The translations under genes and the position numbers were made by a program. This document shows, piece after piece, positions 13,401 to 24,278 of a stretch of DNA of 64,000 nt (positions are counted from its first letter, which is position 1; every line of letters begins with the position of its first letter). Below the pieces are notes generated by a model. The model had not been told where the DNA came from, made no database searches, and saw only the letters and a list, made by a program, of their open reading frames with translations. This DNA is from Verticillium longisporum (taxonomy: Eukaryota > Ascomycota > Sordariomycetes > Glomerellales > Plectosphaerellaceae). The DNA is taken from the NCBI GenBank assembly GCA_019188255.1, contig JAETXT010000008.1, forward strand, positions 1,736,001 through 1,800,000. Reading direction: 5' to 3'.

Positions 13401-14342
13401 GGCTATTGGGGATCTATCCTCCTTATTCGTAGTTTTCGGATTTAGGATAGCTAGGCGTTCCCTATAGGTTACTATTCGTCGTCCTACTAGTTTCGCTATT
13501 CCTCTACTCTTTAGAGTACTAAATCCTAATTAATAATAATCGATTCTATTATATTAGGTATCTCTTCCTATAAAAGTATTAGGATTAATCTCTTCGACGT
13601 TTTAGTATTTATTACTCCTAGAAGAGGGATCCTATATTCTACTAGATATACCTTTAATACTTAAATAATCGTTATATTATAGGAATTAAAGTCCTCTTTA
13701 GGCTAGCCCTAGAAGTCTTCGATAAATGCTTCTAGGAGGTAAACTCCCTTTATAGTCCTATATATACTTATTACTTTAAAGATCTAAGCGCTCTTAAGAT
13801 CTATAGATACTAAATCTAATAATCTAAGGAACTATAATTCTATTCTATTAACGATAAAGTTAATATCGAGACCCTTCCTAACCTTCTATATTAGATATAA
13901 TATACTAAGTTCTTCTAGAATACTATTAAACTCCTATTATATCTTTTTAGTGCTCTCTAGCTCTATTATAGAGCTATTACTATAATCCGAGGAGCTTATT
14001 ATCGCTAATTTTATTAAAGCTCTATTATAGCTAATTAACTATTCTATAGAGCTTTATTTATCGGGTTTAGTAGCTAGTAATATAGCCTAGGTAGTAATCT
14101 TAGGTATAGGAGTCCTAAGGTACTCGAAGTAGATAGTATTCCTATAGATTATATAATAGGGGATTTCCCTATTACTAAGCTCTTATAAGAGTCCTAAAGT
14201 ATTTAAAGTAAATAGTGCTCTTACGATTACTTATAAAGTATAACCGATAAGCTTATATATAGCGAATTTACTATCCGTAGGATCGATCTTAACTTCTCTA
14301 GCTCTAGCTATTCTATATTATATTAAATATAATACTAATTAA

Positions 14343-14629
14343 TATTAAGAGGGCTTTACTATTTATATAAACCCCGTTTCATTACTTTAGCTATACCTAA
14401 GAGCTCTAAATAAATAGAGTAGGTAATATAAGTCTTATAATATAGTTAATAATCTCTCTTTGAATTACTACTATCTACGTAAGTTAGATATACCTATCTA
14501 ATTCACCGATTACGTAAGCTATGATTTACATGCTCCTAAGAGCTATGAATCCTAGCCACAGTAATTACTATATCGGTAATCCCCTACCGAGATTACTACT
14601 CTAGGGAATCCCCTAATATTAGTTTAATA
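14343..14629. repeat. Right LTR of copia-like element 1
   Basis: 287 bp partner of 7152-7438, followed directly by the target duplication CTAAT. Confidence 0.85.
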
Positions 14630-15741
14630 CTAATAATAACTATATATTTAACTATTAAATAGTATTAAACTAATAATTTATTATAATATTTATATTTTAT
14701 TAAAGCCTATAACTATTAATAGTATATCCTATTATAATAATAATTAACTTTAATAATATTATCGCTCTTAATAGATATATAAGCTAATATAAGATTTATA
14801 AAGCTATATTAATTATTCTAATATTATCTATTATATTTCTAGCTATTATATTCCTAGCTTAAAGTAGAGGATAATAGCTATTATATATAATAGAAATTCT
14901 ATTAGCTTAATATAATATTAATTAAGCTTCTTCTATATATTTATAATAAAGAGATAGAAGTATTATTATAAATCTTTAGAGAATACCTTAAAGCGATAAG
15001 AGGGCATTATAGAATATTCGCTCTATATATATATAAAGAGGGAATAGATTAATAAAGGTATAAAAGAGCTTTATATATAAGGTTAATAACCTCTCCGATA
15101 AATTATAGATATTTAGGGAGAATCTCTAATATTAGAGAAGTCGTTAAAGAACGACTTCTACTATTCTATTTACTCTAAGATATACTCTATATCTATAAAT
15201 ATCTCCTAGAACGCCCTATAATTTCTATTCTTAGCCTATCCCTATATATATATTATTTATTAATATAATAGCTTAAGAGCTTTATAGAGTTCTATAAAGA
15301 GGCATTAATCTTTAAAGGTTAGAATATCGTCTTTTAATATATATTTATAGGGGTTAGGTTTAAAGAGATTCTTCTAGAGGAAGCTTTAGATATTATTATA
15401 TTTCTTAAAGGCTTAATCGAATATTAAGAATATTAAATTCTATTACGTTTTATTATTAAGGATAAGCTAGAGCTTAAAGTCGGATTATTAATAGATTTAG
15501 AAGTTATTATCGGCTTTTTAAGCTTCTTTAATAATAATTTAGAAGTATTTACTATATTATAATAAAGAATAAACCTATTTAATAATATTATAAAGCTTAT
15601 TAATAAATCCCTTCTTCCTTTAATAATAAAGAGAATCTTAAAAGTTATTTAATAATTTTAAAGCTTATATTTCTTATTTAAAGACTTTATTATCCTCTTT
15701 ATATAAGAAAGCCCTTCTAATAAGGTTTAGGATATAATTAT

Positions 15742-15986
15742 AATATTATTAAACTAATATTAGGGGATTACCTAGGTCGGTAATTACTATATAGGATTTA
15801 CTAATATAGTAATTACTAGGGCTAGGATTTATAGCTCTTAGGAGTACGTGATTTATAGCTTACGTAATTAGTAAATTAGATAGATATATCTAATTTACGT
15901 AGGTAGTAGTAATTTAGAGAGATAGAATTATTAATAATTATAACCCTTATATTACTTACCCTACCGATTTAGAGCTCTTAGGTATA
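15742..15986 (-). repeat. Displaced part of the right LTR of copia-like element 2
   Basis: 15747-15986 is an LTR piece of 240 bp in opposite orientation to the LTRs of element 1. It matches the subtype of the LTR at 51959-52247 (shared features such as GGGTTATAATTATTAAT), not that of element 1. Beyond its outer end lies AATAT (15742-15746), the reverse complement of ATATT, the target duplication beside 51959. Its inner end is cut at a TA by the transposon at 15987. Joined to 61066-61116 (sharing the duplicated TA) it gives 289 bp, exactly the length of the left LTR of element 2. Confidence 0.88.
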
Positions 15987-17848
15987 ACGTAATCCACAAG
16001 CGAGTGGTTCACCCATGCGAGTGGTTCACTTCACCCCGACCCGACAAACATTCCGAGGAAAACCTCAACCCAAACGCCGTAAATCAATTAAAATCACTCC
16101 TCCTCGTCTTTTGCAGACGATGAGATAGCTACCTGACAAGTTCTCGCGTTGTGGCCGGTCTTCCCGCATACGCTACAGCATCGTTTCTTCGGCTGGGACC
16201 ACGACGCGGGACCCGGGTTCTGCAGCGTTTCCTCTTTTATCTGGATATCTACTTCCTTCTGAGCAATCTTGTCCTGTCCCTCGCCTACAGCCATGCTTCC
16301 TCCTTCCCGGAGACGTAGCTTTTTGGCCCTCCGGCGTCGGCTTAGTGTAGCATTTTCCTCTCGAAGGATCATAACCTCTGACTTCAAAAGAGCGATCTGG
16401 TGCATAACACCCCGCGTCCCCTTCGCAAGATAGTCAACAGCATCTAAAATTGACGTTGGGGAGCTTCCCTGGTGGCGTGAGATTCGCCCTTTGATGAAGT
16501 CAGTCTGGGAACCTGCCTCGAGCAGGTTAGTGGGCGTCTTAGAGACCCAAGAATCACGCTCCCCGTGGGACGTCCCCGGAGGCGTCGTCGTCCTCAACCT
16601 CACATCCAGCTTTGACAGGACTGTTTCCGGGTTATGGGGGACAAGCCCCGCTCCTCGAAAGCCTCCCTGGATGTTTTTTCTGTCATTGCTTGCTGAAATG
16701 CAGCCGAAAACGCCGGGAAGAAGTCCTCTTTGCTGATGTGCGTTGTACCCGCCCTCATCCTATCCTCGATTTGCCGACCGTATGCTTTCTTTAGTGGGCC
16801 AAAACACCCAACATCGAGAGGCTGGAGTAGATGTGACGAATGAGGAGGCATACAGAGTGTGATGATGTTGTTCTCCTTGCAGTAGAGTTCGAAGTCGACC
16901 GAGTGGTGACTTTCGTGGCCATCCAGGATCAGTAGGCGATAACCGCCCGAAGTACGGGACTTTGTATGCCTGTCAAAATGCCGAATCCATTCCAGACCAA
17001 TATCATTCGTCGTCCAGCCGTTTGGAGATGTTGCGATTCTCCAGTCGCGAGAAATCGCGTCGTCCTGGTACCAGCTCGAGAGGTGGTACTTGCCCGAAAC
17101 CACGATGAACGGCGGGACGGAGAAACCCAACGCGCCAACGCCCTGGATCACCGTAACCCATTCCCGGTTGCCTGGCTGCCTCATCTTCACATTGGACCGT
17201 CTTTCCGAACTGGTCACGACCATTCCGTTGGCGATAACGCCCATCTGGAAGCCGGTCTCGTCAAAGTTGTACATGTCAGCCTCTTGGATGCCGTACTTGG
17301 CGATCATGTTATGCACGAGGCGGAACCACGCGTTTATCGCGTCCGGATCTTCGCATTGGGCCCTCTTGTAGTCGTACTTGCGAAAGAAACGCGTCCGGAG
17401 CTCTGGTTGCCGTTTGACGAAGTTTGCGGCCCAGTTCTTCCCGACGCGTGGCGCGTCACGGTCGGCAAGCAGGCGATTCGCCATATCTCCGACCTCACCC
17501 AACCGGGGAGGGTAAGATCGCGCATCTAGGTCAAGGATATATTCGACAATAGTTTTCTCTTCTAGTACTGTTAATTTGGCAGAATTGGGCGGGCTTTCGC
17601 GTCGGGAGGGTTTGCCCTTCTGGCGTCGGAGGAGCGTCGTTAAGGGGACGGTGTAGATCCTCGCAGCACTCCGGGCGCTTAGGTTCGGGTCATTGTCCAT
17701 AGCTTGGATAGCAAGGAATAATTGACCTTCTTTTGAAAGAGTCTCCATCGCGGGCGGAGGTGGAATCTGTAGAATTCAGGTGTAGGTCGTGGGCCCGGGC
17801 GAAGTGAACCACTCGCTTGGGTGAACCACTCGCTTGTGGATTACGTTA
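15985..17848 (-). mobile_element. Pogo/Fot-type DNA transposon, copy A
   Basis: 1860-bp element 15987-17846 flanked by TA (15985-15986 and 17847-17848). Terminal inverted repeats of about 45 bp start ACGTAATCCACAAGCGAGTG and each contain the motif GCGAGTGGTTCAC twice at 17-bp spacing, probably paired transposase sites. Composition is normal, with no RIP signature, in sharp contrast to the flanks, so it arrived after RIP acted on them. By eye it matches copy C (61117-62975) base for base except for one A in a homopolymer. The TA duplications are now on exchanged partners because of the inferred inversion. Confidence 0.92.
16094..17748 (-). pseudogene. Fot/Pot-like DDE transposase with one frameshift (copy A)
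   Basis: Cut-and-paste transposase of the Tc1/mariner-related pogo group. The first frame (16600-17748, 382 residues) has an N-terminal pipsqueak/CENP-B type helix-turn-helix DNA-binding part (about residues 10-120) and the catalytic triad region: YNFDETGF (Asp163), LLILDGHES (Asp276), HLLQPLDVGCF (Asp312). At a run of six T (16674-16679; A6 on the coding strand) one base appears missing: restoring the frame there joins NIQGGFRGAGLVPHNPETV, the family's usual sequence, to the second frame (16094-16603). That frame holds a coiled-coil-like stretch and a CCHC zinc knuckle CSVCGKTGHNARTC. As written the tail is lost from the main product unless slippage on A6 occurs. Confidence 0.85.
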
Positions 17849-18780
17849 CTTAAAAATAAAAATATTATATTAAGCTAATATTAATAGGCGAAAAAAATAT
17901 ATTTCTAGGAAAGAGGAAGTATAATTCTATGTAAAAGATAGGATTAAATTACTTAAAAGGAGGTTAATAGTTAAATAAGAGAGGAAATATAGCGAAATCT
18001 AAGGCGCTCGATTTATTTAGAATTAAAGAAACGATACTATATTATATATAGTAAGACTAGATATAATATATAAACTTATTAGCTAATTCTCTTATTATCT
18101 AAATTAGATAAAGAAGTTAAATTTAATTAATTTATTGCTTTTTAATTATATTATTAATTAGAATATTTATAAGATCTAGATTAGAGTAGCTATTCGCTTA
18201 GGGTAGCTACTCGCTTATAGAGTATATTATATAAATTTATATAATAGAAATATAGAATTAATTAGGTCTATTATATATTAGAATTAATAGAGAGGGGGCG
18301 ATATTTAATATAGAATAGAAAAGTCTTATTCCAATTATTAATAATTAAGTAAGAGAGATAAGGGCTTAGAGGTACTTCTATAATAGCCCGCTAGTACTAT
18401 TTTAGCTAAGTACCCTCTTTCTAAAAGCTTTTCAATTCAAAAGCTAAGACGATTAGGGCCTTAGGCCCTAATCGTCTCGAGTATTTAGCGCTAAATGTAT
18501 TTAGTTCTAAGTAACTTCTTGAAAACGGCACTAGCGTACTATTTTCGAAGCACCTCTTTTAACCCTTATTCTATCTTCGATTTTAGACGGCCGGATTAAA
18601 GATATTCCACTCTAAAACTGCTTATATAAGCATTATAGGGCTAGGAGTGTGGCATCTATTTGGCACTAAAAGGGTGCTCTGATTAATTAGCACTAAGTTG
18701 AAAATCCCTTCCTATTCAGGGAAGGTTTAAATGAAAGAGGGGCCCCTGCTAGCGTGGTGCATTCATCCTGCAATATCTAG
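17849..18780. other. RIP-type AT-rich DNA grading into the gene island, with hairpins
   Basis: 17849 to about 18360 is AT-rich and lacks recognisable content. Composition rises to normal by 18700. Two adjacent inverted repeats are visible: AGCTTTT/AAAAGCT at about 18426-18445, and 13-14-bp arms (GACGATTAGGGCC and its complement) around a 3-nt loop at 18447-18477. No gene seen. Confidence 0.6.
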
Positions 18781-19635
18781 TTAAATGTTAGCCTGCCGTT
18801 TATTTAGTGCAAAACGCCTATTGAATCGGTTAAAGCGTCATGAGCACGGGCCACATTTCATGCAGGTCGATGATTTTTTGCATCAAAATGCTCGAGACGA
18901 TCAGGGCCTTAGCATCTTGGCCAACTACGGGATCCCGATCGTATCCCCATGCCGCTTCACCTCGATGACCTTGATCTTCACCTGGCCTGATCTGATGCTC
19001 GCTTCCCTCTTCTTTCCCTTCCTCCCCTTCCTTCCTTCTCCACCATCGAGCTCCAAGATAAGCCGCTCCTGAGCCATTATTAAGTGGCTTGACGTCCCTT
19101 GGAGCCGCTTCCTGGACAAAACCCCTCCGACCAACACTCGCTTTCACCTCGACTCTCGTTTTCTCGCCTCAGGGACAAGCTCACTATTCCCCAGTCCAAC
19201 TCAATCGCCATCTCCCCCCCCTGTTGTCCCGGCTGCCTTTGTCTCCCCACCATCGACCACTACGACCGAGAGCAGCCCTCTTAATCCCCGATGCATCATC
19301 AGTAAACAAGGTCCTCGCACCACCAGTCGCTCGCTTTTTCTTGGACTTCGTTGTACCAAGTACAATCACCGAACTCTAGACGCCTCTACGTATTGTTCGA
19401 GATTTATCACCATACCTGGATGTCAGGAGCTCAGCAGTAACTCCGAACAGCCTCCAGGCCGGCGACTCGATACCAGAATCGGCCAACAACTGCACCGAAG
19501 CACGCCCTCGCCCGTGGTTGAACTCATTATTCAACTCCGCACCCGTTTGCTCCGTGTCTCGTCGTCTAAAGACCGTTACACCGCATCGGATACGACCAGC
19601 TATCGCCACTGTCACCGCTCACCGAGGCGTCCGCC
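18781..19635. other. Upstream region of the glycosyltransferase gene
   Basis: Normal composition with a pyrimidine-rich tract (about 19005-19050) typical of fungal promoters. Small open frames overlap on both strands without recognisable products. Most likely promoter and 5' leader of the gene at 19636. Confidence 0.4.
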
Positions 19636-21822
19636 ATGTCAGCCCCTTGGACGCCTGGCCACACTCGGGGTAACACCCCCGAGTCTGGGCCTGGTTCGAA
19701 CCCGTTTGAGCGTAATCCATTCGATACTGACGACAGTGCTGCCGTTTCCCTGGCAAGCAACTCGACATTCACCGTGGTACGCTCGTGCTCCACGCCGCAG
19801 TGAATGTAGTGTGTGAGATAATTGGCTGACTCGACGCAGAATGTCATTGACCATGATCGCAACAGTCATGAAGGTCTTGCTGGTCAGCAACCCTCTCGTA
19901 GACCTGGAACTGGCGCCGTTCCTTCCCATCACCGCTTGAGTCGACCAGAAATCGTAGGTGCCGTCTCTCAAGACCAAGGTACGGGCGTGATATTGACCTG
20001 CGCATAGGAAGCCTCCCCGCTGGGCAGAGCACAGCTCGGCGTCAATGATGAGAACGAGAAATACGAGAATCCCTCAACCTCTACTCTCAGTGTGGGCCAA
20101 GGCCACCTCGCAGGTCGTGCGGATGGCGCCATCATACAAGTCGATCCTGAGAAGATCACTGAGAAGCACGTCACTGCTCTGCGGCCTGGGTCCAACCTTC
20201 CATTCCACAAGCGCATGTATCACAAGTTCAGGAGAACATACAACCCGATCGAGCCTCCACCCCTGGTCTTACCTGGCTGCCCGACTGATGAGGAGAAGAT
20301 CATGTATACCAGCACGAACCGCATTTTGCTCTACGTTTTCGGCGTCGTCTCCTTCCTTGCTCTTGGCGCGGGCATGTGGCTCTTCACCCTGTCCTCTCCT
20401 GTCTTTTACTGGTATGGAGTCTTTGCTGGTTGCATGTGCCTGTACCTCCTCATCTCCTATGGTGTTGGCATCGTTGGCCGCGACTGGGACTACCAATCGC
20501 ATCTCGACCGCGTTGAACGATTCCCCATCAATGACCTCAATGCCGCGACGGTCGACATATACCTTCCCATTTGCAAGGAACCGATAGAGATTCTTGAGAA
20601 CACCTGGAACCACATTGCTCGCATGGATTGGCCGGCCAACAAACTCAAGGTCTACGTCATGGACGATGGTGCTCAGGAAGAGGTTCGTCTGCTGGCTGAG
20701 CGGTTTGGATTCATCTATTCTGTCCGCGAGGATAGACCCCGCCTTCGCAAGGCAGGAAATCTGCGATGTACTTTCGCACGGACCGACGGCGAATTCTTCT
20801 GCATTTTCGATGCCGACTTTTGCCCACGTCCCGACTTCGTCAAGGAACTGATGGTTGAGCACCTCGATGACGAGAAGACCGCGATCGTCCAGAGCCCTCA
20901 GTTCTTCCGTGTTCTGGATGAGCAGACTTGGGTCGAGCAGGGTGCCGGTGCTACGCAGGAGCTGTTCTACCGTGTTGTCCAAGTCAACCGCAATCGCTGG
21001 GGTGCTTCGATTTGCGTTGGCAGCAACGCCATGTACCGCCGTGCTGCTCTCGTTGACGTTGGAGGTACTGCCGAGATTGGTTTCTCCGAGGATGTTCATA
21101 CAGGCTTTGGCGCGGTAGACCGTGGTTGGAAGGTCAAGTATATCCCTCTCTGTCTCGCCACCGGCGTCTGCCCCGACTCGCCTCGGGCCTTCTTCTCCCA
21201 GCAGATGCGATGGGCTCGTGGCAGCACGACGCTGTTGACGAATGGCCACTTCTGGGTTTCGAAACTTACCTTCATGCAGAAGGTTTGCTACCTGTCAGGT
21301 GAGTAGTCCATCTTTCTTGAATCCGCAACCATGCTAATCTCGACAGGGTTTCTCTACTACTCTGCCGTCTCTGCCAACATCTTCCTGTCTCCCATCGCGG
21401 GTACCCTGCTGCTCGCCATTCGTCCCGAATGGTTCAAGTTCTGGAACCTGGCATTCGCAATCCCCTCAATTCTTTATGGCGTCATCCTGATGCGCGTTTG
21501 GTCCAAAGCCACCTACGGCTTCAACGTCCAACACATCATGACTGTCCAGAGTTACGCCTATCTCACTGCGATCAAGGACCGCATCTTCAACATTGAGCTT
21601 CTCTGGGCTGCCTCCGGCGATAGCAAAGCCCATAAGAGCAACAAGTACCGCAACATGCGCCTTCTCTGCATCATCTGGACCCTGATTGTCACTGGCTCCA
21701 TGATTGGCGTGGTTACATGGCGACTGGTCACCGGCTTCACTTGGTACCATACGATCCCGTTGATCCTTATCAACGTCTACAACTTCTTCATTCACCACTA
21801 CTTCATGTTCTGCAATTGGTAG
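19636..21822 (+). CDS. Family-2 glycosyltransferase, cellulose-synthase-like, 4 exons
   Basis: Membrane-bound processive beta-glycan synthase using a UDP-sugar. Exons 19636-19776, 19840-19953, 20008-21298 and 21347-21822 join in frame to 673 residues (introns 63, 54 and 48 nt). A polar N-terminus rich in Pro, Ser and Asn precedes two membrane segments (about residues 190-240). The GT2 core shows VYVMDDGAQ (Asp about 304-305), CIFDADFCP (DxD about 353-355), GFSEDVHTG (catalytic Asp about 447) and the product-binding QQMRWARG. At least four more membrane segments follow, ending NFFIHHYFMFCNW. The first two exons and the 54-nt intron are my model; the core is certain. Fungal proteins of this kind include mixed-linkage glucan synthase Tft1 of Aspergillus fumigatus (established); same product here is only possible. 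It has no evident link to the catabolic cluster. Confidence 0.9.
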
Positions 21823-22605
21823 ACGTCATTCCCCATCTTACGGAGACGTCATCACTGGATACCCCACCAGAGCGTTCGCTCTATCGACACGACAATCGAC
21901 GCATATATATACGGCTGAATAACTTGATACACGCAACACCGATGCACTTGCAACAGGAAACAAGCCTTGGTTTTCATTCTTGGGGACGATTCTCATTAAC
22001 TTCACACTTGGACACTGGACATCAGGACATATCTGCCCTGCACTCTCTAAGATCCCCGGCGGGCATAGACACGGACAACGGTGGCGTACGTTTGCGCTTC
22101 TTTCGCCTCTTCAGAGGCCACGGCCACGCGCGCGCACACACGGCACAACCACAAGCACGAATACCTTGTCACACGAGACGGGTATGGCGTCAATCGCATA
22201 TGTATAGAAAAGATGAGGCCCATTCTGTTCTTTTGATCATCCAAAAGGCAGAAGCGTAGCGCATGGCCTAAAGTCGCTTTGTAAAGCATGATAGATAGAT
22301 TTGTTCGCCACAATCCGCCACTCTATAGGCGCGAGATGTGGTGTTCAATAACGTACATAACACCAACTTTAACCTGATGTATCTCTAGCGCCTGTGAAAG
22401 TTCATTTTCGTTGAATGGCATGCGGCGCCGTGCCCTGGGTTGGCTGTATCGTCGGCCCCAAAGCGGATGCAATGAATTTGGACATGACGAGACCGTCGAG
22501 TGAACCCACCATGGCGGGGATTGCGATCTCTTCTACCCACAGTGAGTCCTCGCCCACCGAATCATGCATTCAGGATCTGTCCTGCCACGGCCGCATTCGC
22601 CCTCA
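21823..22605. other. Intergenic, no gene seen
   Basis: 3' flank of the glycosyltransferase and spacer to the tRNA. Overlapping small open frames on both strands show no recognisable product. Confidence 0.4.
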
Positions 22606-22695
22606 GGGGGGATGGCGCAGTTGGGAGCGCGTTAGACTGAAGTCAACTTCAGGAAGTCAATCTAAAGGTCGCTGGTTCGATCCCGGCTCACCCCA
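22606..22695 (+). tRNA. tRNA-Phe(GAA) with 17-nt intron
   Basis: Cloverleaf on the plus strand: acceptor GGGGGGA pairs with TCACCCC (one G-A mismatch), D-stem GCGC/GCGC, anticodon stem TTAGA/TCTAA, T-stem GCTGG/CCGGC around TTCGATC, discriminator A. With the 17-nt intron removed after position 37 the anticodon loop is CTGAAGA, the phenylalanine loop. The intron contains CTTCAG, which pairs with CTGAAG around the anticodon, as in typical pre-tRNAs. The single acceptor mismatch leaves slight doubt about full function. Confidence 0.78.
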
Positions 22696-23091
22696 CCAAC
22701 TCACGGTCTTCAGACCGCGGATCTGTTCTCTGAACAGCTAAACCTTTTTGCCACCTGATCGATAGGTTTGTTGGTGGTTATTATTGGTGTCGTGTTCAGT
22801 CAAGGGAATAGCATCGCGCACGCCGTGCATGTCTGAAGGAAGGAGCTGGCTAGGTAGGTCTTTTATTCACCGGGGGCTTCTCAACCTTTCTCGCTCCTGC
22901 CCCCAGCTATCTCCCGTTGCGTATGAAAAGAACCAAATGGCAGGCTTGCATAGAAAGGAGCCAAGTCCTAGCACGACGTGAGAAACAGACATAAGCGGCG
23001 CCAGTATACATCCCAACCACTCATCATAGCTCTACACAGTTTCGCGTTTACACATATACCTCGACCCCTAGGAAATGTAACGAACCGCATC
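22696..23091. other. Intergenic, no gene seen
   Basis: Spacer between the tRNA and the small secreted-protein gene; no recognisable features. Confidence 0.4.
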
Positions 23092-23406
23092 ATGAAAACG
23101 TCCACCGTCACTTGCGGCTTGCTCCTCGCCGTGTGTGCTCTAGTCGTCACGGCTGGCCCCATTGCACCCTTGGGAAAGCCTGTCTGTATCGCGTGCGGGG
23201 GGCACAAGGAGCGGGGGACAGAGAAGCTCGCCGGCGACAAGCGCAACAACGCCATTGCCATGGGGTACCCTCGCGCTCAGGAGACGAACCAGGTCCCACA
23301 GGATAGTGAGAACGATCTCCAGACTGGCATGATCGATGATCACGACCTAAAGGCTGAGGTCCAGGATGAAAGCAGTGAGAAACTTTGTGCTTCTGGAGGG
23401 GTCTGA
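23092..23406 (+). CDS. Small putative secreted protein, 104 residues
   Basis: I do not recognise a family. The translation starts MKTSTVTCGLLLAVCALVV: a Lys followed by a hydrophobic core, then TAGP, a good signal peptide with likely cleavage near residue 19-20. The mature part is short, polar and acidic, with a CIAC pair near residue 32 and one Cys close to the C-terminus. An upstream in-frame extension to 22978 exists but would bury the signal, so I chose the internal ATG. Size and signal fit the broad class of small secreted proteins, including candidate effectors, but few Cys residues survive in the mature chain. No intron needed. Confidence 0.5.
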   Translation: MKTSTVTCGLLLAVCALVVTAGPIAPLGKPVCIACGGHKERGTEKLAGDKRNNAIAMGYPRAQETNQVPQDSENDLQTGMIDDHDLKAEVQDESSEKLCASGGV

Positions 23407-24278
23407 AGCTGCTTCCCAGTAGGTAGGGTTGAGACTGGTTATGGTTGGGAGGCTGGCTAACATGATACCTGCAGCACTTGGGAATGGAGCCTTGGATTGA
23501 GGATAAGAGAAGAGGCTATCTATACCCATTGTGGTCATTGCGCAGGAGGAAGCACTCGACTTGGGTAAGGCCCGAGTCTGCAAATGCTGATGCAAGTTTT
23601 ATCAGCAGCAATCAGGGGGGATAGTCAGAAACTAGGACTGACTTTAGATCAAAACAGTGAAAAGATGAACACGGGGCCCAGTATCTGCATCAATCAGCGT
23701 GCCTAGGTGTGAACTTAAACTTGAACTCGCAACCTCACAGGGTGTAGCCAGGGGTGCCTTGCTTGACTACGGCCAGCTAAGCAGCAGCCGCCGTATGACT
23801 CGGAAATGCGTCGATTACGGGGTTCTGGATAGCATACACTCGAGTAGTGAAGACACAACATGATATGGAAACAGCGGAAGGTTCCCTCTGGCCTCTGAGA
23901 CACGATACATCCATCCTGTTCAATTCCACCTTAACTGAATGATCGAATCGTGTCCTGCCAGCTTACGGTCAGGTAACTTTCCGAGGACATGTTCGTGCCA
24001 ATACCAAATAGCAAGCTCCTCGGACAGCTTCCGCCTCTTTTTCCATGTGCGGGAGTCGCCGCACTTGACGCTGGTGTTGCAAGCTGTGCCGATGAATCAT
24101 TAGCGTGAGGTGCTCACGTCTGACTACTCCTTTTATCGATTCTGTCCCTTACCACCTCAGGACACCACTGAAAGCTCACTGCCTCGGCTTTCTGAATTTT
24201 TTTTTTGATTATTCCAGAACACGTGAAAGGAACTTGAACCTCGACATCGCTAGACAGTAACTTGTATGGAAAGACACC
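23407..24278. other. Intergenic, no gene seen
   Basis: No recognisable gene on either strand. The last 100 bp contain a T-rich run near 24196-24207 and lead to the start codon of the first AtuA-like gene. Confidence 0.4.

Larger units (their letters stand above)
7147..14634 (-). mobile_element. Ty1/copia-like LTR retrotransposon, complete but RIP-inactivated
   Basis: Two 287-bp LTRs (7152-7438 and 14343-14629) begin TATTAAGAGGGC and end TTAGTTTAATA, consistent with RIP-altered TG...CA ends. Identical 5-bp target duplications CTAAT flank them (7147-7151, 14630-14634), so the 7478-bp element is intact in structure. Reading the minus strand around 11000-11900 gives a stop-ridden translation that still resembles the integrase core of fungal copia-like polyproteins (a pattern of I-D-I-I-Y-L-D, then I-I-D, then D-I-V, about 11480-11560 for the first part). 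Assignment to copia rests on that similarity by eye. No open frame survives. The same family occurs at 51954-61116. Confidence 0.75.
6661..15986. repeat. RIP-mutated AT-rich repeat block, left
   Basis: Long tract of low-complexity-looking but unique AT-rich DNA with very few TG and CA dinucleotides and many TA, the product expected when RIP converts CpA to TpA on both strands. All reading frames are riddled with stops. It contains the MITE left half, one complete LTR element and an LTR fragment; 6807-7146 and 14635-15741 hold further degraded sequence I cannot assign. Confidence 0.85.

Noticed and set aside
7152..14629. Ty3/gypsy superfamily for the LTR elements
   Set aside because: The only recognisable remnant is an integrase-like stretch on the minus strand that resembles fungal copia-type polyproteins; RT could not be read, so copia is kept with moderate confidence.
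20269..21249. 326-codon minus-strand frame
   Set aside because: It is the antisense shadow of the glycosyltransferase core, whose catalytic motifs are all on the plus strand.
22606..22695. Serine anticodon (TGA) for the intron-bearing tRNA
   Set aside because: There is no long variable arm, and intron removal gives the canonical phenylalanine loop CTGAAGA.
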